DNA from: Pleionea litopenaei
Lineage (GTDB): Bacteria > Pseudomonadota > Gammaproteobacteria > Enterobacterales > Kangiellaceae
Reading direction: 5' to 3'
NCBI RefSeq assembly: GCF_031198435.1
Contig: NZ_CP133548.1
Coordinates: 1,054,001-1,118,000, forward strand
Length of the DNA: 64,000 nt
The notes beneath the pieces are model-generated. The model was given only the letters and a program-made list of their open reading frames with translations. It searched no databases and had not been told where the DNA came from. The position numbers were made by a program, and so were the translations under genes. This document shows positions 8,880 through 18,141 of this stretch, in pieces (position 1 is the stretch's first letter; each line of letters begins with the position of its first letter).

Positions 8880-10040
8880 TTATCGTAACGCTTGATCAAT
8901 ATCTCTCATCAAATCTTCAGGATCTTCTATACCAACAGACAAACGTACCAGAGCGTCAGTAATGCCCAATTGATTACGAGTTTTTTCTGGAACCGAGGCA
9001 TGCGTCATTATCGCTGGATGGTTAACCAAGCTTTCTACGCCTCCCAAGCTTTCAGCCAAAGCAAATATTTTCAAGTTTTCCATAAAAGAACGGGCTTTCT
9101 TTAAGCCGCCTTTGACCTGAACTGAAATCATCCCACCCCAGCCTTTCATTTGTGTCGTTGCTAATTCATGCTGCGGATGAGAAGTAAGCCCAGGATAAAA
9201 AACACGTTCGATTTGCGGATGTGCTTCAAGCCAATTAGCTATTCTTAAACCGCTTTCATTGTGCCTTTCCATTCGTAGCGCAAGAGTCTTTAGCCCTCTT
9301 AATGCTAAATATGAGTCAAAAGGTCCTTGTACGGCTCCCGCTGAATTTTGTAAAAATGCCATTTGTTCCGCTAATTCAGCGTTATCCCCAACCACTGCCA
9401 AACCGCCGACCATATCAGAATGCCCATTGATGTACTTAGTTGCCGAGTGCATAACCAGATCGAAACCAAAGTTTAGTGGTTGCTGATTGTAAGGTGTAGC
9501 GAATGTATTATCTGCGACCGCTATTAACTTATGTTTTTTAGCAAACTCAGCAATCTTTTTTAAGTCAACAACTTTTAGCATCGGGTTGGTTGGCGTTTCA
9601 ACCCAAATCATTTTTGTATTCGGCTTTAACGCACTCTCTAAATTAGATAAGTCACTTAAATCAACAAATGAAAAATCGAGATTAGCGGTACGCTTTCGAA
9701 CTTTATCAAACAGGCGAAACGTTCCACCATAAAGATCGTCCATCGCTATAACATGATCACCTGCGTCTAATAACTCTAGTATGGTCGCCGTTGCAGCCAT
9801 ACCCGATGCGAAAGCAAAACCTCGACTGCCATTCTCAAGATCGGCAACACATCGCTCATAAGCAAATCGAGTTGGGTTTTGTGTTCTTGAATATTCAAAC
9901 CCCGTATGTTCACCCGGGCTTCGTTGAACATAGGTAGATGTTTGGTAGATTGGAGGCATAACTGCGCCAGTCGTCGGATCTGGCGCCTGCCCCGCATGAA
10001 TAACACGGGTGTCAAAACTTAAATCTTTATGATCGGACAT
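8880..10040 (-). CDS. Cystathionine gamma-lyase/synthase (PLP-dependent)
   Basis: A Cys/Met metabolism PLP enzyme of normal length (386 residues from the ATG at 10040). Visible features are FASGMAATATILELL, the YGGTFRLF segment, VADNTFATPYNQQPL, and the PLP lysine in HSATKYINGHSDMVGG. It lies 33 bp downstream of a cystathionine beta-synthase gene on the same strand. This makes cystathionine gamma-lyase (cysteine and 2-oxobutyrate from cystathionine) more likely than the forward MetB reaction. Sequence alone does not settle lyase against synthase. A longer frame reaches 10067; the ATG at 10040 (MSDHKDLSF) fits the family better. Confidence 0.85.
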   Translation of the reverse strand: MSDHKDLSFDTRVIHAGQAPDPTTGAVMPPIYQTSTYVQRSPGEHTGFEYSRTQNPTRFAYERCVADLENGSRGFAFASGMAATATILELLDAGDHVIAMDDLYGGTFRLFDKVRKRTANLDFSFVDLSDLSNLESALKPNTKMIWVETPTNPMLKVVDLKKIAEFAKKHKLIAVADNTFATPYNQQPLNFGFDLVMHSATKYINGHSDMVGGLAVVGDNAELAEQMAFLQNSAGAVQGPFDSYLALRGLKTLALRMERHNESGLRIANWLEAHPQIERVFYPGLTSHPQHELATTQMKGWGGMISVQVKGGLKKARSFMENLKIFALAESLGGVESLVNHPAIMTHASVPEKTRNQLGITDALVRLSVGIEDPEDLMRDIDQALR

Positions 10041-10073
10041 AACGTTAACTCTCGTAATTAATTTCAATAATTC

Positions 10074-11039
10074 TTAAATGTATTGGTTTTGCTTCATCCA
10101 GTCGTCATTGTACATTTTTGATAGATATCGATTTCCGGTATCACACGCCAAGGTAACGACTCGCTTCTTCTCTGTCTGCTCACGACAGTACTGAAGAGCC
10201 GCAGCAATCAAAGTGCCGCTAGAAGAACCACACATCACCCCTTCTTTCAATAAAATGTCTCTCGCAACCGACAGTGCTTCTTTATCGCTTACGGTGTAGG
10301 CCTTATCAAGCAAGCTCATATCACAGATGTCAGGAATAAAGTCTTCGCCAATTCCTTCGACCACCCAGCTTCCAGCTTCCGTCATTTCACCGGTTTCATG
10401 GTAGTGGGTAAGAACCGATCCTTCCGGGTCAGCTAAGACCATTTCGACCTTTGGGTTTTGTTGTTTTAAATACCGTCCAACGCCAGTTAATGTTCCGCCA
10501 GAACCAACGCCACAAACGAAAGCGTCGACTTGTCCATTCAAATCACGCCAAATTTCAGGGCCAGTAGTCTCAAAGTGCGCTTGCCAGTTAGCGTCATTAG
10601 AAAACTGGTTGATATAAAAAGCGCCTTCTTCTTTGGCAATTCGCTCTGCCACTTCTTGATAATACTCAGGATGGCCTTTTACCACATCTGAACGCGTGCG
10701 AATCACATCCGCGCCCATCGCACGAACGTTGTACTCTTTTTCCATACTCATTTTATCTGGCATGACGATGATTAATCGATAACCCTTTTGCGCAGCGACC
10801 AAAGCCAGACCCAAGCCGGTGTTTCCTGCCGTTGCCTCAACGAGCGTGTCTCCGGGCTTAATCTTGCCTGCTTTTTCGGCCGTTTCAATCATTTTTAAAG
10901 CAATGCGATCTTTAATCGAGTTTCCAGGATTCATCAGCTCAAGCTTTAAATACAACTCGCAAGGACCAGTGTCTAGATGGCTGACTCGAACCAACGGAGT
11001 ATTTCCGATCATTTCCAAAACGTTTTGATAAACCTTCAT
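10074..11039 (-). CDS. Cystathionine beta-synthase, catalytic core only
   Basis: A fold-type II PLP enzyme of 321 residues. The PLP lysine is in NPGNSIKDRIALKM, the phosphate loop is GVGSGGTLTGVG, and the CBS-type signatures VVEGIGEDFIPDI and TGNRYLSKMYNDDWM separate it from cysteine synthases. It should condense homocysteine with serine (or O-acetylserine) to cystathionine. It lacks heme and Bateman regulatory regions, as in many bacterial forms. With the gamma-lyase gene just downstream it forms a reverse transsulfuration unit that makes cysteine from methionine sulfur. Confidence 0.88.
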   Translation of the reverse strand: MKVYQNVLEMIGNTPLVRVSHLDTGPCELYLKLELMNPGNSIKDRIALKMIETAEKAGKIKPGDTLVEATAGNTGLGLALVAAQKGYRLIIVMPDKMSMEKEYNVRAMGADVIRTRSDVVKGHPEYYQEVAERIAKEEGAFYINQFSNDANWQAHFETTGPEIWRDLNGQVDAFVCGVGSGGTLTGVGRYLKQQNPKVEMVLADPEGSVLTHYHETGEMTEAGSWVVEGIGEDFIPDICDMSLLDKAYTVSDKEALSVARDILLKEGVMCGSSSGTLIAAALQYCREQTEKKRVVTLACDTGNRYLSKMYNDDWMKQNQYI

Positions 11040-11169
11040 AGCAACTCTTTATTAACTGGCTAAAAACGCCGACAATTTAACATATTGGAGAAAAGAACAC
11101 ATTCTTCAATTCGAACTGGGTTTAAAATACGTTAAAATTTAGGAAATTTTGTAGAGTGAATGGACGAAT

Positions 11170-11907
11170 ATGCGATCTATGCGGCAATTATTATTACTAA
11201 GCAGTTCAAGAGAAGGACAAAGCGGTTACCTCGAAACAGCACAACTGCAAATTAAGGCCTTTTTAAAGGAGTGTGATTTCAGTTCAAACGACGAAATTCT
11301 CTTTATTCCCTTCGCAGGGGTCAGCATCGACTATGATCAATACCACGATATGGTCCAACAAGCCCTGCAAGCCAGTGACATAAAAGTTACCGCACTTCAC
11401 CACAGCGAAGATCCTGCAACAGCCATCAAGAAGGCCAAAGCAATCATGGTCGGTGGAGGAAACACATTTCACTTACTCCATCAACTTTACCAGTTTGAAT
11501 TATTAGGTTTAATTCGTGATGCTGTGATTGCGGGCGTTCCCTATATTGGTTGGAGCGCCGGATCAAATATTGCGGCTCCAAATATTAAAACGACGAACGA
11601 TATGCCGATTGTTCAACCTCCCTCTTTCCATGCGTTACATCTAGTACCTTTCCAAATCAATCCACACTATATAGATCAACATCCGCCTGGATTTAATGGT
11701 GAAACTCGCGAACAACGGATCAATGAGTTTTTGCTGGTTAACCCTGACTCTAAAGTCGTCGGCTTGCCAGAAGGCTCTGCACTGAAAATATTCGATAACC
11801 GTGTCGAGCTACTAGGCAACCATCAAGCCTTTATTTTTGCTGACGGTAAAAAAGACGCTCTCGATGTCAGCCAACTCGAAAAAATGCTTAAGGAATCTCT
11901 GGACTAG
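11170..11907 (+). CDS. pepE: Dipeptidase E (alpha-aspartyl dipeptidase)
   Basis: A peptidase S51 family protein of 245 residues, close to the usual length. The nucleophilic serine is in IGWSAGSNIA and the oxyanion region in VGGGNTFHLLHQL. The conserved INPHYIDQHPPGFNGETREQRI and GLPEGSAL segments are present. It hydrolyses dipeptides with N-terminal aspartate in the cytoplasm. The ATG at 11170 is used; the ATG at 11179 is also possible. Its 3' end overlaps the convergent gene at 11888 by 20 bp. Confidence 0.92.
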   Translation: MRSMRQLLLLSSSREGQSGYLETAQLQIKAFLKECDFSSNDEILFIPFAGVSIDYDQYHDMVQQALQASDIKVTALHHSEDPATAIKKAKAIMVGGGNTFHLLHQLYQFELLGLIRDAVIAGVPYIGWSAGSNIAAPNIKTTNDMPIVQPPSFHALHLVPFQINPHYIDQHPPGFNGETREQRINEFLLVNPDSKVVGLPEGSALKIFDNRVELLGNHQAFIFADGKKDALDVSQLEKMLKESLD

Positions 11908-13159
11908 TCACATACCTAGACGATTCTTGCTGAGTGCTAAGCTTCTTTTGCTCGCTCACAAGCCATAGGTCATTTGACAGCTCGGAGCGCGCCAGAGCGG
12001 GTTCTCCGAGAGCTATGGCTAATTGCTCAACATCCGATCGAAGCTCGACAACTTGAAGCTCATTAAATAGATCATTTCGACTCGCTCGGATATAAACCAT
12101 ATCCGAAATGATTTGCTGCAAATAAACCGGAGTCGCCTGTTGTTGATTAACAGCAAGAGCGCGGCTTGATAGATCCGTCTTCAATTGCTCTCTCACCGCA
12201 ATTAATTGGTCATAAATCGCCTCTTCTCTGTCGGAAAGAGGATGTTTCAGCTTTCTTAGCAAAATATCAGTGTACTTGACGGCAAGTTTATCTTGGCTCC
12301 AATCGGCCCACTTCTCCCAGCGCGCACTCGGTTTCATATGTCTTAAAGTATCAGCAACGAGTAAATGCACAAGCGTCGGCATGTCAGTCATTGAATCCAG
12401 TCTTAGGGAGCGGATAGCTGGTTGCAAGTAGGTTAAAAATTCAGACGAGTAATGCAGCGCGTCACCATCAAAAAACTCTTGCCGCCGCATCCGAATTTGT
12501 TGTTGCAAAGCCTTAGTTGTTGGTATTTTTTGTGATCGCGCTAATACAGCAAACAAATCAGCATATACCTCTCCTAGTACGCCACCATAGGTTTCAAAAC
12601 AATGTCCAACTTCATGCCACAGAACCATTTCTTGGTAGTCACGCTCTAGGTTCTGAAATGGATGGTAGTTATAGCGAGTGAGCTGATTGAACACTCCACC
12701 ATGAGCCACTAACTCTTGATATCCCTCTCCGACCGAAACAACACAAGGTAGATTTAAGTTATCGGGCTGCTTAACTGAAAAACCTAAGTGTGACGATGAA
12801 TATATTAAGCCTTGCTGATAACGACGCCACCAATCATCAGTCGACTTTTCGACAGGTAGTATAAAGGTGTGTAGAAGTTTCTCACGCGCTTCTAATGCTT
12901 GCTGTTGATGAGGGGATAAAACAACGATCGGACGATTAAATTGCTCGGAAATATTGATTGAATCAACGGACAGTTGATTCGTCGATAAAAAATACTGCTG
13001 CCAAGTTTTTGAGGTTTTCTGATGTAATTCACCGGAGGGTCTTTGTTGGTTTTCAATGACTATTTCGACAGACTTGGAAGTTAGCTCACTAGACACAGTT
13101 ATTGAAGAAGAAGCGCTCGCAAGCAAGGCACCAATGATTTGATTGACCATTCTCTTCAT
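11888..13159 (-). CDS. Exported HEXXH putative metalloprotease
   Basis: Not assigned to a named family. A short hydrophobic start suggests export. The central region has a zincin motif, LWHEVGHCFE, followed by GEVYADLFAVLA about 10 residues later. That E or D could supply the third zinc ligand, as in gluzincins. The remainder is helical and charged. ATG codons at 13159 and 13150 both follow purine-rich sequence; the frame opens with TTG at 13165. It may cut proteins or peptides in the periplasm, but a HEXXH motif alone does not prove activity. The tail overlaps pepE by 20 bp. Confidence 0.65.
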   Translation of the reverse strand: MKRMVNQIIGALLASASSSITVSSELTSKSVEIVIENQQRPSGELHQKTSKTWQQYFLSTNQLSVDSINISEQFNRPIVVLSPHQQQALEAREKLLHTFILPVEKSTDDWWRRYQQGLIYSSSHLGFSVKQPDNLNLPCVVSVGEGYQELVAHGGVFNQLTRYNYHPFQNLERDYQEMVLWHEVGHCFETYGGVLGEVYADLFAVLARSQKIPTTKALQQQIRMRRQEFFDGDALHYSSEFLTYLQPAIRSLRLDSMTDMPTLVHLLVADTLRHMKPSARWEKWADWSQDKLAVKYTDILLRKLKHPLSDREEAIYDQLIAVREQLKTDLSSRALAVNQQQATPVYLQQIISDMVYIRASRNDLFNELQVVELRSDVEQLAIALGEPALARSELSNDLWLVSEQKKLSTQQESSRYVTSPEIP

Positions 13160-13217
13160 TTTCAAATTCCCCTATCTACTACTGCTATCGATACTCCAAA
13201 GGTAAGAGGAAACCTCA

Positions 13218-13304
13218 ATTCAACACACTACAGCTATTTCAACCCACCACAGGTATTTCAACCCACCACGGGTATTTCAACCCGCCAAAGGTATTTCAAC
13301 AAAG
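13218..13304. repeat. Tandem array, 19-bp unit, about 3.7 copies plus a degenerate one
   Basis: Unit TATTTCAACCCACCACAGG, with copies at 13235, 13254 and 13273 and a truncated one at 13292. A degenerate copy precedes them from about 13218. Substitutions are few. It lies just upstream of the exported HEXXH gene, which reads away on the minus strand, so the array sits in or near its promoter region. Confidence 0.9.
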
Positions 13305-13800
13305 TTCTCTGCGACCAAGTGACGGTGTGAAAGATTGAAAGAATAAAAGGCTACACCATCGATTCATTAGCTCGATTCATCTGACTCCGATTCATCTGAC
13401 TCCGGTTCATCTGACTCCGGTTCACTCAACTAGGCTCTCGTTTAGTCAACCGCTCGTATAGTCATCTCAACAAGCGCAAAGCTCTCACAATCTTAAGTTT
13501 AGATAGCATTGAAATAGTCGCCAAGCGCTTTGGGAGCAAAGACAGGTTGTCATTGAGTTGTAATAAATACGATTTCTTTTTCAAATCAAAGAGATAGTAT
13601 GGGTAATTAGCAATATCGGCATCAAAACTGTCACAAAAGCTTCACACCGAAGACTTAACTTTGACTATTTTTTATGCTCTAAAAATTAATCTTTGATTGA
13701 AAAGGATCAGGGAATATTCTGTTCGAGTCTCATATTGACGATGAAGAATCCCTGTATGCAATAGACGAATTTCTTAACTAAGAACGAACTCGAGCATTAT
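13305..13800. other. Gene-free spacer around the tandem arrays
   Basis: Apart from the 15-bp array, no coding frame with a family match or ribosome site is visible. The sequence is AT-rich with no strong hairpin or T-run terminator. The promoter for the minus-strand HEXXH gene may extend into its left part. Confidence 0.5.
13361..13430. repeat. Tandem array, 15-bp unit, 3 full copies with partial flanks
   Basis: Unit GATTCATCTGACTCC at 13374, 13389 and 13404 (the third with GG for GA), with partial copies on both sides (GATTCATTAGCTC before, GGTTCACTCAAC after). Its sequence is unrelated to the 19-bp array 57 bp away. Confidence 0.9.
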
Positions 13801-13870
13801 GATGAATATTCGTGCGCTGGGATGGATATTCGTGCACTGGGATGGATATTCGTGCACTGGGATGGATAAT
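13801..13870. repeat. Tandem array, 20-bp unit, about 3.5 copies
   Basis: Unit GATGGATATTCGTGCACTGG at 13821 and 13841, a variant copy (GATGAATATTCGTGCGCTGG) at 13801 and a partial copy from 13861. It lies downstream of the minus-strand cheY stop, so it would be in the 3' region of that transcript. Confidence 0.93.
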
Positions 13871-13945
13871 CAAGCTCAGCTTATACAAACAGTTGATGAC
13901 CCATGCGGAACGCATAAGCTACATCACTAAAAATCCAACTCTATC

Positions 13946-14326
13946 TCAAGCTCCTACGGTATTTCGGTTTAAAATTTTGTCGAGTTTTTCTTTTAGAGTG
14001 GTGGCATTAAACGGCTTAACGATGTATCCATTGACGCCCGCTTGAGCGGCTTGAACAATCTGCTCCTTGCGCGACTCTGCCGTTACCATTAACACCGGTA
14101 GGTCGTCAAAACCGTACTGTTTACGAATTTCGACCAACAACTCGATGCCCGTCATGTTTGGCATATTCCAATCAGTGATGACAAAGTCAATGTTACCCGA
14201 CTTCAAAAGGTTCAATGCTTGCTTGCCGTCTTCGGCCTCAACAACGTTGTCATACCCAACATCACGGAGCAAGTTTTTGATAATACGGCGCATGGTTGAA
14301 AAATCATCAACGACAAGGAACTTCAT
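13946..14326 (-). CDS. cheY: CheY-type single-domain response regulator
   Basis: A 126-residue receiver domain and nothing else. All switch residues are present: D7 and D8, the phosphoacceptor D52 in TDWNMPNM, T82 and K104. It resembles chemotaxis CheY closely. It has no output domain, so it should signal by binding (for CheY, to the flagellar switch). No chemotaxis or flagellar genes are in the window, so the gene is either isolated or a CheY-like adaptor of another histidine kinase. Confidence 0.88.
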   Translation of the reverse strand: MKFLVVDDFSTMRRIIKNLLRDVGYDNVVEAEDGKQALNLLKSGNIDFVITDWNMPNMTGIELLVEIRKQYGFDDLPVLMVTAESRKEQIVQAAQAGVNGYIVKPFNATTLKEKLDKILNRNTVGA

Positions 14327-14502
14327 GAAATACTAATCTCGGTTAAATTTTATCGCTATTTTAAACTGAATTGTCGCAGAAACAAGAGCTGAAACCAACC
14401 GTTTCAGAAACTCCTGTCACAGGGCTCAAAATAACATTAAATACTGCCAAATTGAGTCAATTTTTGCTATCTTAGCGTCTGTTTACTAACGCCGAAAAAA
14501 TC

Positions 14503-15270
14503 ATGACTTCTGAATCAACTAAGCCTGGACCAGGCAAGCCTAAAGATAGTGGACGCGATAATATTTTCACCGCTCCCGGCACTACTTCACCCTTTCGCTT
14601 TGACGAGCAGGTTGCTGCGGTGTTTCCTGATATGATTCAGCGGTCGGTTCCAGGGTACAGCTTTATCATCTCTGGAATTGCTGGTTTAGCGCAAAAATTT
14701 ATACAACCCAATACGCAAGCTTATGATCTTGGTTGCAGCCTTGGAGCTGCAGCTCTCGCCATGAGTCGTGGAAGCCAACACACAAATATACCAATTATCG
14801 GCATCGATAATTCTTCAGCCATGGTTGAGCGTTGCCGCCTGTTCATTGAAGGCTATCGCCACAAAAACCCCATTCAGATCCATTGTCAAAATATTCAAGA
14901 AACCACCATTTCACAAGCTTCGATGGTCGTCTTAAACTTTACCTTACAATTCATTGAACAAAGTGAACGCCAAGCGATTATTGAACATATCTATGACGGA
15001 CTGGAACCGGGAGGCGCTTTGATTTTGTCTGAAAAAATTGTTGCTTCAGATCCCGCTGTCAATGAACTGCTCATTAAGTTACATCATGACTTCAAACGAG
15101 CTAATGGCTACAGTGATTTAGAAATTAGCCAAAAACGAACGGCTCTAGAAAATGTGCTGGTACCAGAAACCTTAGAAACCCATCATCTAAGATTAAAAAA
15201 TGCCGGGTTCAAAGTGAGTGAAGTATGGCATCAACAATTTAATTTCTGCTCGATACTGGCGATAAAATAA
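14503..15270 (+). CDS. cmoA: Carboxy-S-adenosyl-L-methionine synthase
   Basis: CmoA turns SAM and prephenate into carboxy-SAM, used by CmoB for wobble uridine modification. The 255-residue protein has the SAM motif YDLGCSLGAAALAMSRG (about residues 76-92), IGIDNSSAMVERCR, and the family-specific segment LNFTLQFI. The N-terminus reads DNIFTAPGTTSPFRFDEQVAAVFPDMIQRSVPGY, typical of CmoA. cmoB follows 9 bp later, so the pair is an operon as in most gammaproteobacteria. Confidence 0.96.
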   Translation: MTSESTKPGPGKPKDSGRDNIFTAPGTTSPFRFDEQVAAVFPDMIQRSVPGYSFIISGIAGLAQKFIQPNTQAYDLGCSLGAAALAMSRGSQHTNIPIIGIDNSSAMVERCRLFIEGYRHKNPIQIHCQNIQETTISQASMVVLNFTLQFIEQSERQAIIEHIYDGLEPGGALILSEKIVASDPAVNELLIKLHHDFKRANGYSDLEISQKRTALENVLVPETLETHHLRLKNAGFKVSEVWHQQFNFCSILAIK

Positions 15271-15279
15271 GTAACCTCT

Positions 15280-16254
15280 ATGATCAACCTCGATGAACTT
15301 TTCCAAGACTTAGCGTCAACTCGGTTACATTTTTGGACAAACGATCTCCGCTCAGCCCTAGAACGACGCTTTGAAGATTATACGCACGGTGAATTAAACG
15401 AGTGGCTCGAACTACAACAAGAATTACCCGAAATTACACCGAGTAAATTCGACTTTAACGGCTCCGTATCGATCGGCCAAGTATCAGATTGTAGCGACGT
15501 AGAACGAAGCTTACTCAAAAAGCTGTTAATGCCGCTGCACCCTTGGCGAAAAGGTCCTTTCAATTTGTTCGGATTAAACATTGATACTGAGTGGCGATCG
15601 GACTGGAAATGGGATCGACTGAAACCCCATATTTCACCTCTCGAAAATCGTTTAGTCCTCGATGTTGGATGTGGCAATGGCTATCATTGCTGGCGAATGC
15701 ATGGCGCTGGCGCTCGCTTGGTTATAGGTATTGATCCATCGCAAAAGTTTCTCATGCAATTCCAATCCATCAAACATTATGCCGGGCAACGGCCCGTGCA
15801 CTTGCTTCCGGTCGGTGTCGAGTACATGCCAGAAGATATGGGTAAACAAGGCTTCGATACGGTTTTTTCTATGGGTGTTTTATATCACCGAAAATCACCC
15901 ATTGAGCATATTCAACACCTGAAGCGCTTACTAAGGCCTGGCGGAGAAATCGTATTAGAGACATTGGTCGTCGATGGCGACAAAGACACCGTGTTCGTTC
16001 CATCAGGTCGTTATGCGCAAATGCGCAACGTGTGGTTTTTACCTTCGGCCCTTGCTTTGGAGCATTGGCTGACAAGATGCGGGTTTAAAAATGTACGAAC
16101 GGTCGACCTCAACCGAACCTCTCTCGATGAGCAGCGAGCAACCGAGTGGATGACCTTCCACTCACTTGCCGACTACATGGATCCAAATGATCCTCTCAAA
16201 ACCGTCGAAGGACATCCTGGCCCAACACGAGCCATCGTCGTCGCGGAGGCTTAG
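15280..16254 (+). CDS. cmoB: tRNA U34 carboxymethyltransferase
   Basis: CmoB transfers the carboxymethyl group of carboxy-SAM to 5-hydroxyuridine-34, giving cmo5U in tRNAs reading four-fold codons. The 324-residue length is normal. Family segments seen are PWRKGPFNLFGLNIDTEWRSDWKWDR, the SAM motif VLDVGCGNGYHCWRM, VFSMGVLYHRKSPIEHI and the C-terminal EWMTFHSLADYMDPND. It follows cmoA by 9 bp. Confidence 0.96.
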   Translation: MINLDELFQDLASTRLHFWTNDLRSALERRFEDYTHGELNEWLELQQELPEITPSKFDFNGSVSIGQVSDCSDVERSLLKKLLMPLHPWRKGPFNLFGLNIDTEWRSDWKWDRLKPHISPLENRLVLDVGCGNGYHCWRMHGAGARLVIGIDPSQKFLMQFQSIKHYAGQRPVHLLPVGVEYMPEDMGKQGFDTVFSMGVLYHRKSPIEHIQHLKRLLRPGGEIVLETLVVDGDKDTVFVPSGRYAQMRNVWFLPSALALEHWLTRCGFKNVRTVDLNRTSLDEQRATEWMTFHSLADYMDPNDPLKTVEGHPGPTRAIVVAEA

Positions 16255-16341
16255 CGTGATCGCCACAGATGCCATAGCAAGTCGGTGTTTAATTCAATCT
16301 AAAGTATCCTCTCTCTTACTACACGCAATCGGGCGCCAGTT

Positions 16342-17016
16342 TTGATCTCTCTATCACTTGATAGATTCATTCATTATCTTGATGACGACTTGGTGGTGAT
16401 CAACAAACCGGCGGGCATGCCCAGTGTTCCAGGCAAGAATCCTCATTTTCCTCACAATCTCTATCATTGGTTACAGAATGAAATGCCGCCGATTTATGTT
16501 GTCCATCGACTCGACACCAATACCTCAGGATTGATTGTCTTTGCACGTACGCGGCGCGCCCAGTCACTAATTAGCCAGCAGTTTCAAAACCGCCACATCA
16601 ATAAAACTTACTTTGCTCTCGTGCAGGGTCGACCAAAGCAAAACTACATTGAAGTGCATTATCCGATTGCCAGTGATTGGCCTCGTCGGCCACTCCAAAA
16701 GCTAGATTGGAACACAGGAAAACCGTGTCTCACCCAATTAATCGTGGCAGAAAACCGCGAAAACCATACATTAGTAGAACTTCATCCAATCACTGGACGC
16801 TCACATCAACTCCGTATTCATTGTGCATTACTGGGGCTTCCCATTGTTGGCTGTGAACTTTACGCGACGCCGGATCCTGGAGCTTTCGGTCGTTTCATTC
16901 CCCCCCTTCAAGTGTCGGATAAGCAGCTACACTTACATGCTGCCAAACTGGAAATTACTCAACCAACGACGGCTGAGCGCTTAATCTTTGAAGCGACAGC
17001 CGAGTTTATGAAGTAA
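16342..17016 (+). CDS. rluA: RluA-family pseudouridine synthase
   Basis: A 224-residue single-domain synthase with the catalytic aspartate in VVHRLDTNTSG and the conserved LHPITGRSHQLRIHCALLG segment. The order of motifs (SVPGKN, IASDWPRRPLQK, NTGKPCLTQ) parallels E. coli RluA, which modifies 23S rRNA U746 and tRNA U32, so that role is likely. There is no S4 domain. No ATG precedes the core; the frame is closed by a stop at 16300, so the TTG at 16342 is the best start. This makes expression level uncertain. Confidence 0.78.
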   Translation: MISLSLDRFIHYLDDDLVVINKPAGMPSVPGKNPHFPHNLYHWLQNEMPPIYVVHRLDTNTSGLIVFARTRRAQSLISQQFQNRHINKTYFALVQGRPKQNYIEVHYPIASDWPRRPLQKLDWNTGKPCLTQLIVAENRENHTLVELHPITGRSHQLRIHCALLGLPIVGCELYATPDPGAFGRFIPPLQVSDKQLHLHAAKLEITQPTTAERLIFEATAEFMK

Positions 17017-17041
17017 ATTAATTAGGAGTGAAGTAACCCCA

Positions 17042-17902
17042 ATGGAACTTAACGAACTATTTATTTCACCGACCGTATTGCATGAACTTTGCCTTCAAGA
17101 CAAGGCCCCTTTTATATTCGACTGCCGTTTCTCCCTAGCGGTCGCCAACCGACCGGCAAAGTCTCGCGAGTTCTATGAAGAAAGTCACTGGCCAGGCGCG
17201 CGCTATTTACATTTAGAAGAAGATCTCAGCGCTCCACTGTTCGAGAAAAGTAGTCGTCATCCATGGCCCAGTCAAAATCAGGTTGAGCACTTGGCAACTC
17301 GATTAAATCTTACCAAAGACAGCCGCTTAGTCTTTTACGATGATGGGAAATATGCATTTGCTGGTCGAGCTTGGCTAATTTTTAAACTCGCAGGCTTTCA
17401 CAGAAGTCGAATACTCTGGGGTGGGTTTAATCCAAACTTACCCAGGTCTAGTGCAAGTGAGCCAGAATTAATTGAACCAGAATCAATTGAGCCAGAATCG
17501 TTCTTGACCAGCAACGACCCTTTAAGTGCAACCCCCGTCCCAATCCGTTTAATTGATCGAACAAGGTTAGCAACAGCACAATCAACACTGATCGATGCGC
17601 GGGAAGCTATACGGTATCGAGGCGAATCCGAGCCAATAGACCCTGTGGCGGGCACCATCAAAGGAGCCGTAAACTTCCCATGGCTAGACAGTTTTGATGA
17701 AAACGGGGCGTTTCGTCCGGTGGTTTGGCATCAACAACGCTGGCAATCGACGGCTCAAAACCCTCCTCCTATTCACTTTTGTGGCTCAGGCGTTACAGCG
17801 ATAGTGAATTTGCTGTCGGCATTGCTGGCTGACTCGCACGAACTTTTACTCTATCCGGGAGGCTGGAGTGAATACCTACATTTCATCCCTCTTTCCGATT
17901 AG
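17042..17902 (+). CDS. 3-mercaptopyruvate/thiosulfate sulfurtransferase
   Basis: Two rhodanese domains in 286 residues. The first (about 1-135) is catalytically silent. The second carries the active cysteine in HFCGSGVTAIVN; the CGSGVTA loop is the form associated with 3-mercaptopyruvate (SseA type) rather than thiosulfate. The linker near residue 140 has a short ELIEPESIEPES duplication that looks like local repeat expansion. It starts 25 bp after the pseudouridine synthase stop. Confidence 0.85.
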   Translation: MELNELFISPTVLHELCLQDKAPFIFDCRFSLAVANRPAKSREFYEESHWPGARYLHLEEDLSAPLFEKSSRHPWPSQNQVEHLATRLNLTKDSRLVFYDDGKYAFAGRAWLIFKLAGFHRSRILWGGFNPNLPRSSASEPELIEPESIEPESFLTSNDPLSATPVPIRLIDRTRLATAQSTLIDAREAIRYRGESEPIDPVAGTIKGAVNFPWLDSFDENGAFRPVVWHQQRWQSTAQNPPPIHFCGSGVTAIVNLLSALLADSHELLLYPGGWSEYLHFIPLSD

Positions 17903-18141
17903 TAACGACGAAAGTCGAATTTGCTTGAGATAAACACTGATTACGAGATAAAAACGAGAACTAAGTCGTTATTTATACTTGAAAATTTGGTTATATTGCC
18001 GATAATTGATGAGAGGTTCGTCAAATCAAATAAGGCGCTAAATGGATTGCCAAGCTAATTTCTCCAGACTCGGCTAGAGTCATCGTTGAGATGAAAGGTT
18101 GACGAAGTATATGAACCACTGTTTGGCATAGGCTAAGAAGC

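Noticed and set aside
13812-14045. 77-codon ORF on the plus strand
   Set aside because: It is built from the 20-bp tandem repeat and the antisense of cheY; no ribosome site.
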